From NCBI GenBank assembly GCA_943840565.1, contig CALSUY010000001.1, positions 496,001 to 560,000 of the forward strand: DNA of 64,000 nt, written 5' to 3'. Within the stretch, counting starts at the first letter, position 1. Each line of letters begins with the position of its first letter. Both the position numbers and the translations under genes were made by a program. The DNA comes from an uncultured Candidatus Actinomarinales bacterium. GTDB lineage: Bacteria; Actinomycetota; Acidimicrobiia; Actinomarinales; Actinomarinaceae. Shown here piece by piece: positions 42,883 to 52,689 of this stretch. The notes beneath the pieces were generated by a model that did not search any database, was not told the DNA's origin, and was given only the letters and a program-made list of their open reading frames with translations.

Positions 42883-43782
42883 TTAAGATATTGACTTCTT
42901 TTGAATAATCGTAATTAGGAAATACCCTATGATTGAAAATACTATGAAAAATAATATTTCTTGCTGAAGTTCAATATTAGGGAAGATAGGCTGGGTTGTG
43001 ACGGCCTCTAAAACACCATCGCTGTTAGTACGCGTTTCTATGGTTTTTCTAAATGGCCATATCTTTACTAGTGAACCAATAAGAAAACCTGAAAGCAGCG
43101 AAAGAAGATTATCTTTATAATTCTCGAATAAGAAATGTAGTAAACGACTAAAAATAATTAAACCAAATATACAACCAAACCCAAAAATGAGAATTACTCT
43201 AATGTCAAATTCTTTAATTGCTGTAATAATATATTCGTATTTTGAAAGCAAAAGAAGAATAAACGACCCGCTAATGCCTGGGAGAATCATAGCGGTAATA
43301 GCTATTGATCCAGTAAAAAAGATAAAAATTTCACTATCTGGTATTTTAGTTGTATTGGATAGAGAAATAATAGCTGCAATAGTTATTCCACTTAGAATCC
43401 AAATTGTTTTGTTGTAACTTAAATGATTTATATCTTTCAATATCAGAAAAGCAGAAGAAAGTATCAGCCCAAAGAAAAAACCCCATATTTTATATTCATG
43501 GTTGTCCAATAAAAAAACTATTATTTGAGCAAGCAAAATAACGGAAGTCCCAATTCCTAAAACCAAAATTAATAAAAAGTTACCATTTAGTTTTTTCCAG
43601 AATTCTTTCACTCCATGCTGGAATAAGATTTTAAAAAGGGTTAAATTTATATTTTTTATAGAATAAATAAGTTCTTCATATATTCCGGTAATTAGAGCGA
43701 TCGTTCCACCTGACACACCGGGTACTATATCTGCAGCACCCATAGCTACCCCTTTGAAGTAAAGTTTTAACATAGTTTTCAT
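42883..43782 (-). CDS. DUF368 family membrane protein
   Basis: The 299-residue protein opens with GVAMGAADIVPGVSGGTIALITGIYE, the DUF368 signature, repeated in the second half as TAMILPGISGSFILLL. About eight to nine hydrophobic segments span the chain. DUF368 members have been implicated in undecaprenyl phosphate translocation, so a role in cell-wall lipid recycling is possible. It abuts the antiporter gene upstream and lies 31 bases from tatA. Confidence 0.88.
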   Translation of the reverse strand: MKTMLKLYFKGVAMGAADIVPGVSGGTIALITGIYEELIYSIKNINLTLFKILFQHGVKEFWKKLNGNFLLILVLGIGTSVILLAQIIVFLLDNHEYKIWGFFFGLILSSAFLILKDINHLSYNKTIWILSGITIAAIISLSNTTKIPDSEIFIFFTGSIAITAMILPGISGSFILLLLSKYEYIITAIKEFDIRVILIFGFGCIFGLIIFSRLLHFLFENYKDNLLSLLSGFLIGSLVKIWPFRKTIETRTNSDGVLEAVTTQPIFPNIELQQEILFFIVFSIIGYFLITIIQKKSIS

Positions 43783-44937
43783 CTAATTTGTTTTGGTGCT
43801 CTTGTTAAAAACCCTAAACATCAGTGGAGAAACAGTTGCAGTAAGTACAGCTAGTAATATGATTTGCTGTTCTAAATTTTTGCTTAACAAATCAAGCTCC
43901 ACACCAATTTCTGCCATAGCAATAATTAAACTAAATCTTGCGGAAAGAAGAAATCCACCCGCAAAGATTTTTGAGATAGAAATCCTTGAAAATACCAAGA
44001 GTAAAGAAGGTAATAATTTAACAAGTACAGCTATTGCAAAGAGGTATAAAACATCGATATAAAAGTCTGTATTTGAAAATAACGAAATGTCGTAATTCAG
44101 ACCTATGTTAATAAAGAATATAGGTATCAAAAATCCATATGAAAAACCCTTTAGGCTGCTTTCTAAACTTCCTCTATTAGGAAAAACAAAAGCAAATAAA
44201 GTTCCGGCGAGAAATGCTCCAAGAATTGCTTCAATGTCGAATAAAACAGCAACACCAACTAATGCGAGCATTAAAGCAAGAGAGCTTCTTATACCCAACT
44301 CTTCTGGATCGTTACCATCAAACATTCTTGAAAATAATTGAGGATTCCACCAAGCTAATCTTCTGAGGATTCTCAAAAGAAAAATTACAATTGCAAAGTA
44401 AAGAATAATATTTAGATTTGATATAGAAAAGCCATTTGATTTTACAACAGATGCGTAAACAGTTGCTGCTAACAAGGTTAATATATCTGCAAGTAACGCG
44501 ATTATGAATAGCATTTGACCGTAATTTGACTTAATAGTGTCATCGCTTCTTAGAACTGAAATCACAATATCCACACTTGTTGTGCATAAGACTAAAGCTA
44601 GAAAAATTGGATATTTAAGTTCTGTAATTATTAAGAATGAAACCGCTACAGTAGAAATGTATACAACTATTGGTAAAGCTAACGTTTTTATGCCTTTTTC
44701 TCGAAAAGTTTCTAATTCTATTTCGAAACCAGAAAGAAACATTAATAAGAGAAAACCTAAAACGGCTAATCCAGAAATAAACTCAGAAGGTGATACTAAA
44801 TGTAAAACCGGACCGACAATTATCCCGAATGCGATTTCTAAAACAATAGATGGTACTTTTAACCGAGAACCGACTAACGGTAATAAAAATGCACCAAGAG
44901 AAATGACAACTAAAGATATCGCATCAAAACTTTCCAT
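43783..44937 (-). CDS. CPA2-type cation:proton antiporter (Kef/Na+-H+ family)
   Basis: The 384-residue protein (from the ATG at 44937) has about eleven hydrophobic segments of the monovalent cation:proton antiporter-2 fold, with conserved acidic parts such as VALVLCTTSVDIVI-like TM5. The frame runs open to 45039, but that start would overlap the TrkA-like gene by 95 bases. The 44937 ATG has an AGGAG nearby and matches the family N-terminus. It would exchange Na+ or K+ for H+. The TrkA-like regulator lies directly upstream (7-base gap), as in Kef-type pairs. Confidence 0.85.
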   Translation of the reverse strand: MESFDAISLVVISLGAFLLPLVGSRLKVPSIVLEIAFGIIVGPVLHLVSPSEFISGLAVLGFLLLMFLSGFEIELETFREKGIKTLALPIVVYISTVAVSFLIITELKYPIFLALVLCTTSVDIVISVLRSDDTIKSNYGQMLFIIALLADILTLLAATVYASVVKSNGFSISNLNIILYFAIVIFLLRILRRLAWWNPQLFSRMFDGNDPEELGIRSSLALMLALVGVAVLFDIEAILGAFLAGTLFAFVFPNRGSLESSLKGFSYGFLIPIFFINIGLNYDISLFSNTDFYIDVLYLFAIAVLVKLLPSLLLVFSRISISKIFAGGFLLSARFSLIIAMAEIGVELDLLSKNLEQQIILLAVLTATVSPLMFRVFNKSTKTN

Positions 44938-44944
44938 AATTCTC

Positions 44945-46348
44945 CTAATTAGGTATATAAAGTACTGACGATGAGGAATTTTGTGAAATAAATTCAGTAG
45001 TCTTTTTAATTTGCCACCCATTAGCTTGGTGGTGACCAATCACAGAAAGATCAAATTTGTCAGTTAGGGCAGTAAAAATTTTAGCTTCATTACCTTCTTC
45101 AGATAATATCTCTAGCTGTACTTCATTAGATAAAGCAGCGTCTTGAATTTTTTGAATGATGGAATTCTTAGACTCAGTACTTTCATGTGATATGAACTTC
45201 GGCTGATCAATGATAACACTGTAAGCTTTTGCATTGAGGGTAGAGGCAAGGTCAAACGATATAGTAGTTGGACTATTCTCAGAAAAATCAGAACTTGCTA
45301 AGAATCCAATTTTACCTATTGGGGTAGTACCTCTTGAAAACATAATTGGGATGTTGTTTTTATTTGAAAAGTTAATATAAGATCGAATATTTGAAATTTT
45401 AACTTCTGAGTCTATTGGAATAATTAAAGTTCCTATTGAGAGTTCAGCTAGTTTTGATTCAATTTCCTTTAATGAATTCTTTTGGATATTTACAGTTCTA
45501 AATTTTTGATCCTTCAGGATAGCTTCGAAAGTTATTTCATCTGTTTCTTTAGAATCAGCAAATATAGTCTCTTGTGATAAAATTACTAACTCTTCTGCTT
45601 TAGTGTTTCGTGTGTAAAATTCTGCTTCTGTAAGATTGCTAAGCTCTTCTTCAGAACTGATTATGATTGCAGTATTTTTTCCAAACTCTAGTGGAAATCT
45701 TGATTCTGAACCAGAGAATAGTTTTATTACATTCCCAAAGGCTCCAGATTGTAAAACGACAGTTACAAGGTCACCAGTTTGAAGTTCTGTATCACCATGA
45801 GGAATTACAACATTACCTTTTCTAAATAAAGCACCAACTATAAAATAATCCGATCCAATCTCTTTTAATTTTTTACCCCTAACGGGACTATCAGCATTAA
45901 CTTCCAATTCTATGGCTTCTGCACGACCTCCGGCGAATGCTTGTGAGACTACCCTTCTTGGTTCTAAAATGTGCTCAAAACGTCTCGCTAAGAGAATATC
46001 TGGATCTACTAACTCAACTTCTAAATCTTGATAAGCTTTTTTATTAACTTCATTATTAACCACGGAGGATAGCCTTGTGATTTTGTGGCCTTTAGCTAAT
46101 TTTAATATTTCTAAATTTACCTCGTCATCAAGAGTCAGTGTGATTAGTGCACTTGCTGTTTCTATTCCTGCTTTTTTCAAAACTAAAGTCGAGGTTCCAT
46201 CACCTTGATATTTTTCAATTTGCCTATTCGGATGAAAATTTCTTAGTTTTTCTTGATCCATATCGATTACGGACACACTCCATCCGGTGCTAATTCTATT
46301 TATTAATTCTTTAGCTTCGCCATGCGCGCCTACAATTATTACTTTCAC
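44945..46348 (-). CDS. TrkA-like RCK regulator with C-terminal Usp-like domain
   Basis: The 467-residue protein starts with a TrkA-N Rossmann domain (VIIVGAHGEAKELINRIS near 3; D33 binds NAD ribose), then a TrkA-C domain (about 145-210; EAIELEVNADSPVRGKKL). The final part (about 220-465) looks like universal-stress folds. It would gate a K+ channel or antiporter by sensing NAD(H). The start is GTG at 46348. It is coupled to the antiporter gene downstream. Confidence 0.82.
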   Translation of the reverse strand: MKVIIVGAHGEAKELINRISTGWSVSVIDMDQEKLRNFHPNRQIEKYQGDGTSTLVLKKAGIETASALITLTLDDEVNLEILKLAKGHKITRLSSVVNNEVNKKAYQDLEVELVDPDILLARRFEHILEPRRVVSQAFAGGRAEAIELEVNADSPVRGKKLKEIGSDYFIVGALFRKGNVVIPHGDTELQTGDLVTVVLQSGAFGNVIKLFSGSESRFPLEFGKNTAIIISSEEELSNLTEAEFYTRNTKAEELVILSQETIFADSKETDEITFEAILKDQKFRTVNIQKNSLKEIESKLAELSIGTLIIPIDSEVKISNIRSYINFSNKNNIPIMFSRGTTPIGKIGFLASSDFSENSPTTISFDLASTLNAKAYSVIIDQPKFISHESTESKNSIIQKIQDAALSNEVQLEILSEEGNEAKIFTALTDKFDLSVIGHHQANGWQIKKTTEFISQNSSSSVLYIPN

Positions 46349-46521
46349 GTGTTTAATTATGTCACAAAAATAATTTTCATAAAGAACTACTTTAGAATTA
46401 TTAGTTACAAAACCCCATAATTTCTGGGCATTATAATTTTTATGTTTGTTTTTTTGGAAAAATGTCCTGTTTATGCTGAAAAATGCTTTTAAGTTCTATT
46501 AAAGAAATTTCGTTTAGATAT

Positions 46522-47613
46522 TTAAACATTAAAGAGGAAATGCATAACATCACCATCTTGGACAATGTATTCTTTCCCTTCAGATCTTAATTTTCCTGCT
46601 TCTTTTGCGCCTTTCTCACCACCATTTTTAATAAACTCTACAAATGGAACTGTTTCTGCTCGAATAAAACCTTTCTCAAAATCACCGTGTATTTTACCAG
46701 CAGCTTTAGGTGCGCTATCCCCGATATTTATAGTCCAAGCTCTTACTTCTTGAGGGCCAGCTGTAAAATATGTTTGCAACCCTAATAGTTTGTATCCAGC
46801 AGTAATTAATCTATCAAGCCCAGATTCGTCTTGTCCTAATTCCAATAAGAACTCTTTTTTTTCATCTTCATCCAATTCTGATATTTCAGCTTCAATATCT
46901 GCACAAATTGCAACAACTTCCGCTTTCTCTTGATTTGCTAAAGTTATAATTTCATCAAGGTGAGAATTATTATCGAATCCACCCTCGCCTACATTTGCAA
47001 CATACAATACTGGTTTTGCTGTCAACAATTGGAATCCTTTTAATAATTTGGCTTCATCCTCATTAAATTTAAGAGACCGAACACTTTGTCCATCCTCTAA
47101 TACAGGAAGAATCTTTTCTAATAGTTCACGTAATGGTAAACCATCTTTTTGACCCGATTTTGTATTTTTCATTGCTTTTTCGTATAACTTTTCAACTGAA
47201 GTTAAATCGGCCAATACTAACTCTGTATTTATAATTTCTATATCATTAGCAGGAGAAACTTTTCCTGCAACATGTACAACATCATCATTTTCAAAAGCTC
47301 TGACAACATGTACAATTGCGTCTGTCTCTTTAATATTGCTTAGAAATTGATTTCCTAAACCTTCACCCTTAGATGCACCTTCCACTAATCCTGCGATGTC
47401 TACAAACTCCATTGTTGTGGGTATAATTTTTTTAGGTTTTACTATCTTTGCTAGTTCGTCTAGCCTCGAATCATTGACTGCAACAATCCCAATATTCGGT
47501 TCTATTGTACAAAATGGATAATTTTCTGATTCAATCCCAGCCTGAGTTAATGCATTAAATAAGGTGGATTTACCAACATTAGGTAATCCAACAATTCCAC
47601 ATTTAAATCCCAT
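46522..47613 (-). CDS. ychF: Ribosome-binding ATPase/GTPase YchF
   Basis: The 363-residue Obg-class P-loop protein has [19 protein letters not shown] at 6-24, the G3 region [18 protein letters not shown] near 72, and NVGE instead of the NKxD specificity loop, which makes YchF prefer ATP. A C-terminal TGS domain with [15 protein letters not shown] follows. It binds ribosomes and takes part in stress control. It is encoded alone. Confidence 0.95.
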   Translation of the reverse strand: MGFKCGIVGLPNVGKSTLFNALTQAGIESENYPFCTIEPNIGIVAVNDSRLDELAKIVKPKKIIPTTMEFVDIAGLVEGASKGEGLGNQFLSNIKETDAIVHVVRAFENDDVVHVAGKVSPANDIEIINTELVLADLTSVEKLYEKAMKNTKSGQKDGLPLRELLEKILPVLEDGQSVRSLKFNEDEAKLLKGFQLLTAKPVLYVANVGEGGFDNNSHLDEIITLANQEKAEVVAICADIEAEISELDEDEKKEFLLELGQDESGLDRLITAGYKLLGLQTYFTAGPQEVRAWTINIGDSAPKAAGKIHGDFEKGFIRAETVPFVEFIKNGGEKGAKEAGKLRSEGKEYIVQDGDVMHFLFNV

Positions 47614-47738
47614 AAATACCTGCTATTTTAAAATATTTTTGAATCATAGATTGAATATAGTCACATAAATATTTAATTATTATGATTCTTTCCGACAAGT
47701 TTTATTTTCTTATATTAAAGTTTTTTTAGAGGGGGAAT

Positions 47739-49046
47739 ATGACAGAAAAAAACAATAAAAAAACAATATTTGGATGGAGTTTGTACGATTGGGCTAAATC
47801 AGCATATGAAACAACTACTCTAGGTGCTATCCTTCCTGTCTATTTCGTAAGTGTCGTAGTGCCCGCAGAAGGATTTAGTTTTAGAGGCAATCTTTATACT
47901 GGAGCTGAAGTCTGGGGTTTTGCAATTGGGTCAGCACTTTTTATATTTTTTCTAATAATGCCGACCATAGGAGCTATCGGAGATCTCTCTGGTAATAGGA
48001 TGAGACTATTTAAAATTTTCGCTTATGGTGGTGCAGTATTTGCATCGACCTTTTATTTCGCAACTTCGGGTGACGTAATATTTACACTAGGTATCTACTT
48101 CCTTGCACAATTTGGTGCTACTGGATCGAATGTCTTTTATGACAGTGTATTAAAGGACATCACCACTGATGATACAATTGATAAAGTTTCTGCACGTGGT
48201 TACGCGCTGGGTTATCTTGGTGGTGGATTACAACTAGTTCTGTCTTTAGCTCTCATCCAATTGGGTCCAGATATGCTTGGAATTGAAGCTGCAATGGCAT
48301 CTAGAATTGCAATTTCTTCAGCTGGTTTATGGTGGTTAATATTTTCAATTATGAGCTTTTCACGGATGAAAATAACTGAAAGCAAACCAATAGTAATAGA
48401 AGGAAGTGTTTTTTCTAATGCATACGCAAAGAACTTTCGTACTTTAAAGAAAATTAGACAATTTCCCTTTCTGATGTATTTTTTAATTGCATATCTTTTC
48501 TACTGGGATGGCCTTCAGACAGTAATTAATATGTCTGCTGCATTTTTTACAGAAGTACTTCTTTTGGACCAAACACAAATAATTATTGTATTTATAGTGG
48601 TGCAGTTTGTTGCATATTTTGGTGCAAAATTAGCAGGTGTTATGGCTCAAAAAATTGGACAAAAAAATACACTGTATTACACAATGTTTTTAATATTTTT
48701 AGTCGGAAATGCAGCTGCATTTATTCCTGAAAAACAATTTCTACCAGTTATCGGTTTAGGTGTTTTTACAGCGATGGGCATGGGCGGATTGCAATCAGTT
48801 AGTAGGAGTGTTTATGCATCCATGTTACCAAAAGGTGCAGAGGGTGAGTTTATGGGTTTCTTTTCTGTTTTATCAAGATTTTCAGCTATTTGGGGTCCAT
48901 TAATTTATAGTTACGTAAGTGTGTCTACTGGAAATCCCAGGTTATCCCTACCAGTCATTACATCTTTTTTTGTAATTGGTTTTTTAATTTTAAGAAAAGT
49001 TGATATGGATAAAACAATATCTGAAGAGGAATGGGCTGCTATTTAA
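47739..49046 (+). CDS. UMF1-family MFS transporter
   Basis: The 435-residue protein has twelve hydrophobic segments. WSLYDWAKSAYETTTLGAIL near 13-32 is the N-terminal signature of the UMF1 group of the major facilitator superfamily, which resembles fungal Atg22. A GAGGGGGAA ribosome-binding site precedes the ATG. The substrate is unknown. A second, related UMF1 protein is encoded 2.1 kb away. The end overlaps folD by 8 bases. Confidence 0.85.
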   Translation: MTEKNNKKTIFGWSLYDWAKSAYETTTLGAILPVYFVSVVVPAEGFSFRGNLYTGAEVWGFAIGSALFIFFLIMPTIGAIGDLSGNRMRLFKIFAYGGAVFASTFYFATSGDVIFTLGIYFLAQFGATGSNVFYDSVLKDITTDDTIDKVSARGYALGYLGGGLQLVLSLALIQLGPDMLGIEAAMASRIAISSAGLWWLIFSIMSFSRMKITESKPIVIEGSVFSNAYAKNFRTLKKIRQFPFLMYFLIAYLFYWDGLQTVINMSAAFFTEVLLLDQTQIIIVFIVVQFVAYFGAKLAGVMAQKIGQKNTLYYTMFLIFLVGNAAAFIPEKQFLPVIGLGVFTAMGMGGLQSVSRSVYASMLPKGAEGEFMGFFSVLSRFSAIWGPLIYSYVSVSTGNPRLSLPVITSFFVIGFLILRKVDMDKTISEEEWAAI

Positions 49047-49875
49047 TTAATTCAGTCAGATTGGAATACAAGGCCGATACAGTTATTGGTCCAATTCCTC
49101 CAGGAAATGGTGATCTACTAGATAAATAATTTTCTAATCCATTGGGATCTATATCACCAGTATTTTTTCCATCCTTATTCGAAATCCCAATATCGATAAC
49201 AACACTTCCTTCTTTAAACGAGTCTTTAGAAAATAATTTACCCTTGCCAACTGCAGAAATAAAAATATCCGATTGCTTGATAAAAGAGTCAATATTTGAA
49301 GTTTTGCTATGTACAACAGTAACGTTTCCATTGTATTTCTTATTACTTAAAATTTTTGAGAGTGGAGAGGTAACTAGTCTAGATCTTCCTGCTATAACAA
49401 TGTTCTTATCTTCTGTCGGTATGTTGTAATATTTAAGAAGTTCAAGAACTGCGAGTGACGTAGCTGGCAATATTTTAAAGTTTTTAGTATATAAATAACC
49501 AAGGTTGTAAGTTGTTAAACCGTCAACATCTAAAGAAGGTGGTATTAGATTAACAATCTCTTCAAAGTCGAGATGTTTGGGCAAAGGTAGCTGAACAATA
49601 ATCCCTTGTGAAGTTTTTGTAGATTCCTCAATAGCTTCTAAAACATTTTTAGATGAAGAATCTTGTGGTAATTTAACCCAATTGAATTTTACTCCTAGTT
49701 CTTTAGCTTTATCTTCTTTTCTTGAAACGTATAAAAGTGATGCAGGGTTGTCTCCAACTGTAATGGCAGTGAGAGTTGGTGGATTACCATTTTTTATTAA
49801 ATACTCATCTATATGATTTTTACTTTTCTCATCAAGCAAGTTTGCTACAGGTTTCCCAAAGAGTATTTGTTCCAT
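49039..49875 (-). CDS. folD: Methylenetetrahydrofolate dehydrogenase/cyclohydrolase FolD
   Basis: FolD interconverts methylene-, methenyl- and formyl-tetrahydrofolate with NADP. The 278-residue protein has SLLYVSRKEDKAKELGVKF near 47 (catalytic Lys of the YxxxK motif), IVQLPLPKHLD near 96, DVDGLTTYNLGYL near 118, and PFPGGIGPITVSALYSNL near the end. The chain is complete and slightly short for the family. It converges on the UMF1 gene and is divergent from aspC. Confidence 0.94.
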   Translation of the reverse strand: MEQILFGKPVANLLDEKSKNHIDEYLIKNGNPPTLTAITVGDNPASLLYVSRKEDKAKELGVKFNWVKLPQDSSSKNVLEAIEESTKTSQGIIVQLPLPKHLDFEEIVNLIPPSLDVDGLTTYNLGYLYTKNFKILPATSLAVLELLKYYNIPTEDKNIVIAGRSRLVTSPLSKILSNKKYNGNVTVVHSKTSNIDSFIKQSDIFISAVGKGKLFSKDSFKEGSVVIDIGISNKDGKNTGDIDPNGLENYLSSRSPFPGGIGPITVSALYSNLTELIK

Positions 49876-49949
49876 AAATGTATAGTTTAATAAAACCTAA
49901 GCATAGTTTTTAATTTATTATGGTTAAAATACTCCATGAAAGAAACATT

Positions 49950-51140
49950 ATGAAAATTTCTGATTTAAACAACTCAATAACACCATCTGGAACAATGGCT
50001 ATCTCTAATAAAGCGAGATTACTAAAACAGCAAGGTAAGCCTGTAATAGGATTTGGAGCAGGTGAACCCGACTTTCCAACACCAAGCTATGTGATAAAGG
50101 ATGTTCAAACTGCAGCTGAAGATCCTATCAATCATAAATACTCACCTGTAGCCGGTTTAGACATCCTCAAAGATGAGATTGTGAGAACAAGTAAGTTGTA
50201 TTCGGGTTTCAATGTTCAGAATGAAAATGTTTTAGTAAGTAATGGTGGAAAGCATGCAATTCTAACTACATTTATGTCAATATTAAATCCAGGCGATGAA
50301 GTATTGATTCCATCTCCTTATTGGACTACTTATCCTGAAGCAGTAAAAATCTCAGGGGGTAATCCAGTGATTGTAGATACTTCCTTTGAGGATGAATTCA
50401 AAATAAACACTGAACAACTTGATGGTCTGAAAACTGATAAAACAAAAATCTTAGTTTGGGTTTCTCCATCTAATCCTACTGGTGTTGTTTACTCAAAAGA
50501 TGAAGCAGAGGCAATATATGAATGGGCATTTCAAAATGATGTTTGGATATTATCCGATGAACTATATGAACATCTAGTATATGACGGAAAAACCTCTCCT
50601 TCACCTGCTCAGTATGACGCACAATTACGCAATACTATTGTTATAAACGGAGTTGCGAAAGCTTACTCAATGACAGGGTGGAGAGTGGGTTGGATAATTG
50701 CTAATACAGAAGTAATTAATATGGCAAAAAAGATACAATCTCATGCAACTTCGAATGTATCCAATTTGTCTCAAATAGCGGCTTATTCAGCCCTAAAGAA
50801 TGGTCTTACTGAAACTGAGATTATGAAAGAAAGTTTCAACAGAAGAAGATTGTTTGCATTTCAAGAATTTTCTAATATTCCAAATGTAAAAACTATTAAG
50901 CCAAATGGTGCTTTCTATCTCTTTCCAGATATAAGCTATTACTGTGATGGAAAAATCATTAATAATGTAAATAATTCAATAGATTTTTGTAATTGGCTAT
51001 TAGATGAATATTACATTGCCTTTGTTCCTGGTGAAGTTTTTGGCAAAAATGGTTTCTTAAGGTGTTCCTACGCCCTAAGTGATGACAATCTTCAAGAAGG
51101 TTTAGGACGACTCACTAAGGCTATTAAAGACCTGCAATGA
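49950..51140 (+). CDS. aspC: Aspartate aminotransferase (class I)
   Basis: This PLP enzyme of the AAT-I gamma group has FGAGEPDFPTP near 33-43, VSPSNPTGVVYS near 170, and the PLP lysine in NGVAKAYSMTGWRVGWII near 238. It would transfer amino groups between aspartate and 2-oxoglutarate. The frame opens at 49920, but the MKISDLNNSITPS start at 49950 fits the family. The 396-residue length is typical. The next UMF1 gene starts inside its stop (4-base overlap). Confidence 0.92.
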   Translation: MKISDLNNSITPSGTMAISNKARLLKQQGKPVIGFGAGEPDFPTPSYVIKDVQTAAEDPINHKYSPVAGLDILKDEIVRTSKLYSGFNVQNENVLVSNGGKHAILTTFMSILNPGDEVLIPSPYWTTYPEAVKISGGNPVIVDTSFEDEFKINTEQLDGLKTDKTKILVWVSPSNPTGVVYSKDEAEAIYEWAFQNDVWILSDELYEHLVYDGKTSPSPAQYDAQLRNTIVINGVAKAYSMTGWRVGWIIANTEVINMAKKIQSHATSNVSNLSQIAAYSALKNGLTETEIMKESFNRRRLFAFQEFSNIPNVKTIKPNGAFYLFPDISYYCDGKIINNVNNSIDFCNWLLDEYYIAFVPGEVFGKNGFLRCSYALSDDNLQEGLGRLTKAIKDLQ

Positions 51141-52351
51141 ACAACGTCAAAAAGCGGAGTTTATATTCCTGGCTCTTCTTTGATTTAGCAAATACAGTAT
51201 ATGCTTTCGTAATTCCAGGTTTATATTTTTCTGTTTGGTTAGTTAGCGAACAAGGGTGGACAGATCAAGCCCTAGGGTTTGCTACTTCTGGAGCAATGGT
51301 TGTTGTTGCAATCTTAGGCCCTTGGGTTGGAGCAAGGTCGGACGGATCACAAGGAAAAAAACCACTTCTCTTAGTAACAACATTAATTTGCATAACCGCT
51401 ACATTTTTACTTGGTACATTCAATGTAAGTGTTTCTGTATTACTATTTGTAATTTCTTTAATAGGCTTTAATTTGGGTTCAGTTGTTTACGATGCGTTAT
51501 TAGTTTCTGTAAGTTCACCAGAAAATAGAGGGAAAATATCAGGCCTTGGAGTTTCTTTCGGTTACATAGGTTCCTTACTTGGTTTTGCTGTTGCCACTAT
51601 ATTGCAAAATTTTGGATACAGCTATATTGAGATATTCAGATCTGTAGCAATCATGTTTTTAATATTTTCTCTTCCTGCGTTTATTTTCATTGAAGAGAAA
51701 AAAGTTGGAGAGAAAAAATCAACAATTAAAATAACAGAATCTATATCACTTGTTATTCAATCTTGGAAACACTCAAGGAAATATCCTGGACTAACAAGAT
51801 TCCTAATTGGAAGATTCTTTTATGCAGATGCAATAAATACTCTAATTAGTGGTCTGTTAGCGGTCTACCTAGTAGAGGAAGTTGGATTGACCCCCACGGA
51901 TAGCCAAAATTTGCTTGGACTAGCAATTATTATTTCTATAATAGGTGGCTATGTATTTGGTAAGGCAGCTGATAAGTATGGACCTCGCAAATTAACACTA
52001 GTAAGTTTAATATGTTGGATGTTATCTTTGTCAATCGCAATAATTGCAACAGAATTTAATCAATTATGGCTTATCTATGTCACAGGAGTGCTTGGTGGAT
52101 TTAACATAGGCGGAATTTTTGCAGTTGATAGAGTCTTTATGACAAGATTAAGTCCTGAACAACACTTAGGAGAATTTTATGGCCTTTACTCAACGGTAGG
52201 AAGATTTGCTACAATACTTGGACCATTATTGTGGGGACTAGTCGTAAATACCCTCGGTTATGGTAGAAATGCAGCAATGGGGGTTCTAATAGTTCTGCTA
52301 GCAATATCTTTTTATATAATTAAAGGTGTATCAGATAAACAGACTGTTTAG
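51137..52351 (+). CDS. UMF1-family MFS transporter (second copy)
   Basis: The 404-residue protein has twelve hydrophobic segments and the UMF1 signature SWLFFDLANTVYAFVIPGLY near 11-30, with a VGARSDGSQGKKPLL loop between helices 2 and 3. It resembles the transporter at 47739 but is clearly diverged. It is coupled to aspC by a 4-base ATGA overlap, so an amino-acid-related export or import role is possible. The substrate is unknown. Confidence 0.84.
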   Translation: MNNVKKRSLYSWLFFDLANTVYAFVIPGLYFSVWLVSEQGWTDQALGFATSGAMVVVAILGPWVGARSDGSQGKKPLLLVTTLICITATFLLGTFNVSVSVLLFVISLIGFNLGSVVYDALLVSVSSPENRGKISGLGVSFGYIGSLLGFAVATILQNFGYSYIEIFRSVAIMFLIFSLPAFIFIEEKKVGEKKSTIKITESISLVIQSWKHSRKYPGLTRFLIGRFFYADAINTLISGLLAVYLVEEVGLTPTDSQNLLGLAIIISIIGGYVFGKAADKYGPRKLTLVSLICWMLSLSIAIIATEFNQLWLIYVTGVLGGFNIGGIFAVDRVFMTRLSPEQHLGEFYGLYSTVGRFATILGPLLWGLVVNTLGYGRNAAMGVLIVLLAISFYIIKGVSDKQTV

Positions 52352-52689
52352 AAAAAAAAGTATCTTTTTCTCTTTTTTGAAGCTTCTAGTTCTTCTCTAG
52401 TATTTTTTAATTTTTCTCTTAAAAATTCTGCTTCAGCTTCTGATTTGGCTGCTCGTTCACGTGCTTCAGCCATTAGTTGATTTGCTTCATGAAGATTGCC
52501 CAGCTGATTCAAAACAGTCTGCCATGCTTCAAGAGGTACAATCAGATTGTTATCTTCATTTTGACTTTGAGTACTTTCTAAGTTTTCAACCCTAGTATTT
52601 TCCTCTGATTCGTGATCTTCATCTGAGTTTTTATTCTTATCAGAAAAAAAACCATACTTTTTAGACATTCGATCTTCATAGGAAGACAT
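52348..52689 (-). CDS. Actinobacterial coiled-coil protein, unknown function
   Basis: The 113-residue soluble protein has an acidic, Asn/Glu-rich N-terminal half (about 1-48), the segment VPLEAWQTVLNQLGNLHEANQL (51-72), and a coiled-coil EARERAAKSEAEAEFLREKL (76-95), then a basic end KKRKRYFFF. I recall actinobacterial proteins with the same LEAW...LHEA..LAEARERAAK...FLRERL layout, but no function is known to me. It overlaps the epimerase gene stop-to-start by 1 base and converges on the UMF1 gene. Confidence 0.6.
   Translation of the reverse strand: MSSYEDRMSKKYGFFSDKNKNSDEDHESEENTRVENLESTQSQNEDNNLIVPLEAWQTVLNQLGNLHEANQLMAEARERAAKSEAEAEFLREKLKNTREELEASKKRKRYFFF

Noticed and set aside
44537-44968. 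143-codon plus-strand frame inside the antiporter gene
   Set aside because: It mirrors the membrane-protein codons on the other strand and has no independent features.
46349-46521. 173-base gap with weak inverted repeat CCCATAATTTCTGGG
   Set aside because: Only a 4-bp stem with a 7-base loop; I see no gene, tRNA or riboswitch in this AT-rich gap.
47739-52351. The two UMF1 transporters as a recent tandem duplication
   Set aside because: Their sequences are clearly diverged beyond the N-terminal signature, and unrelated genes lie between them.
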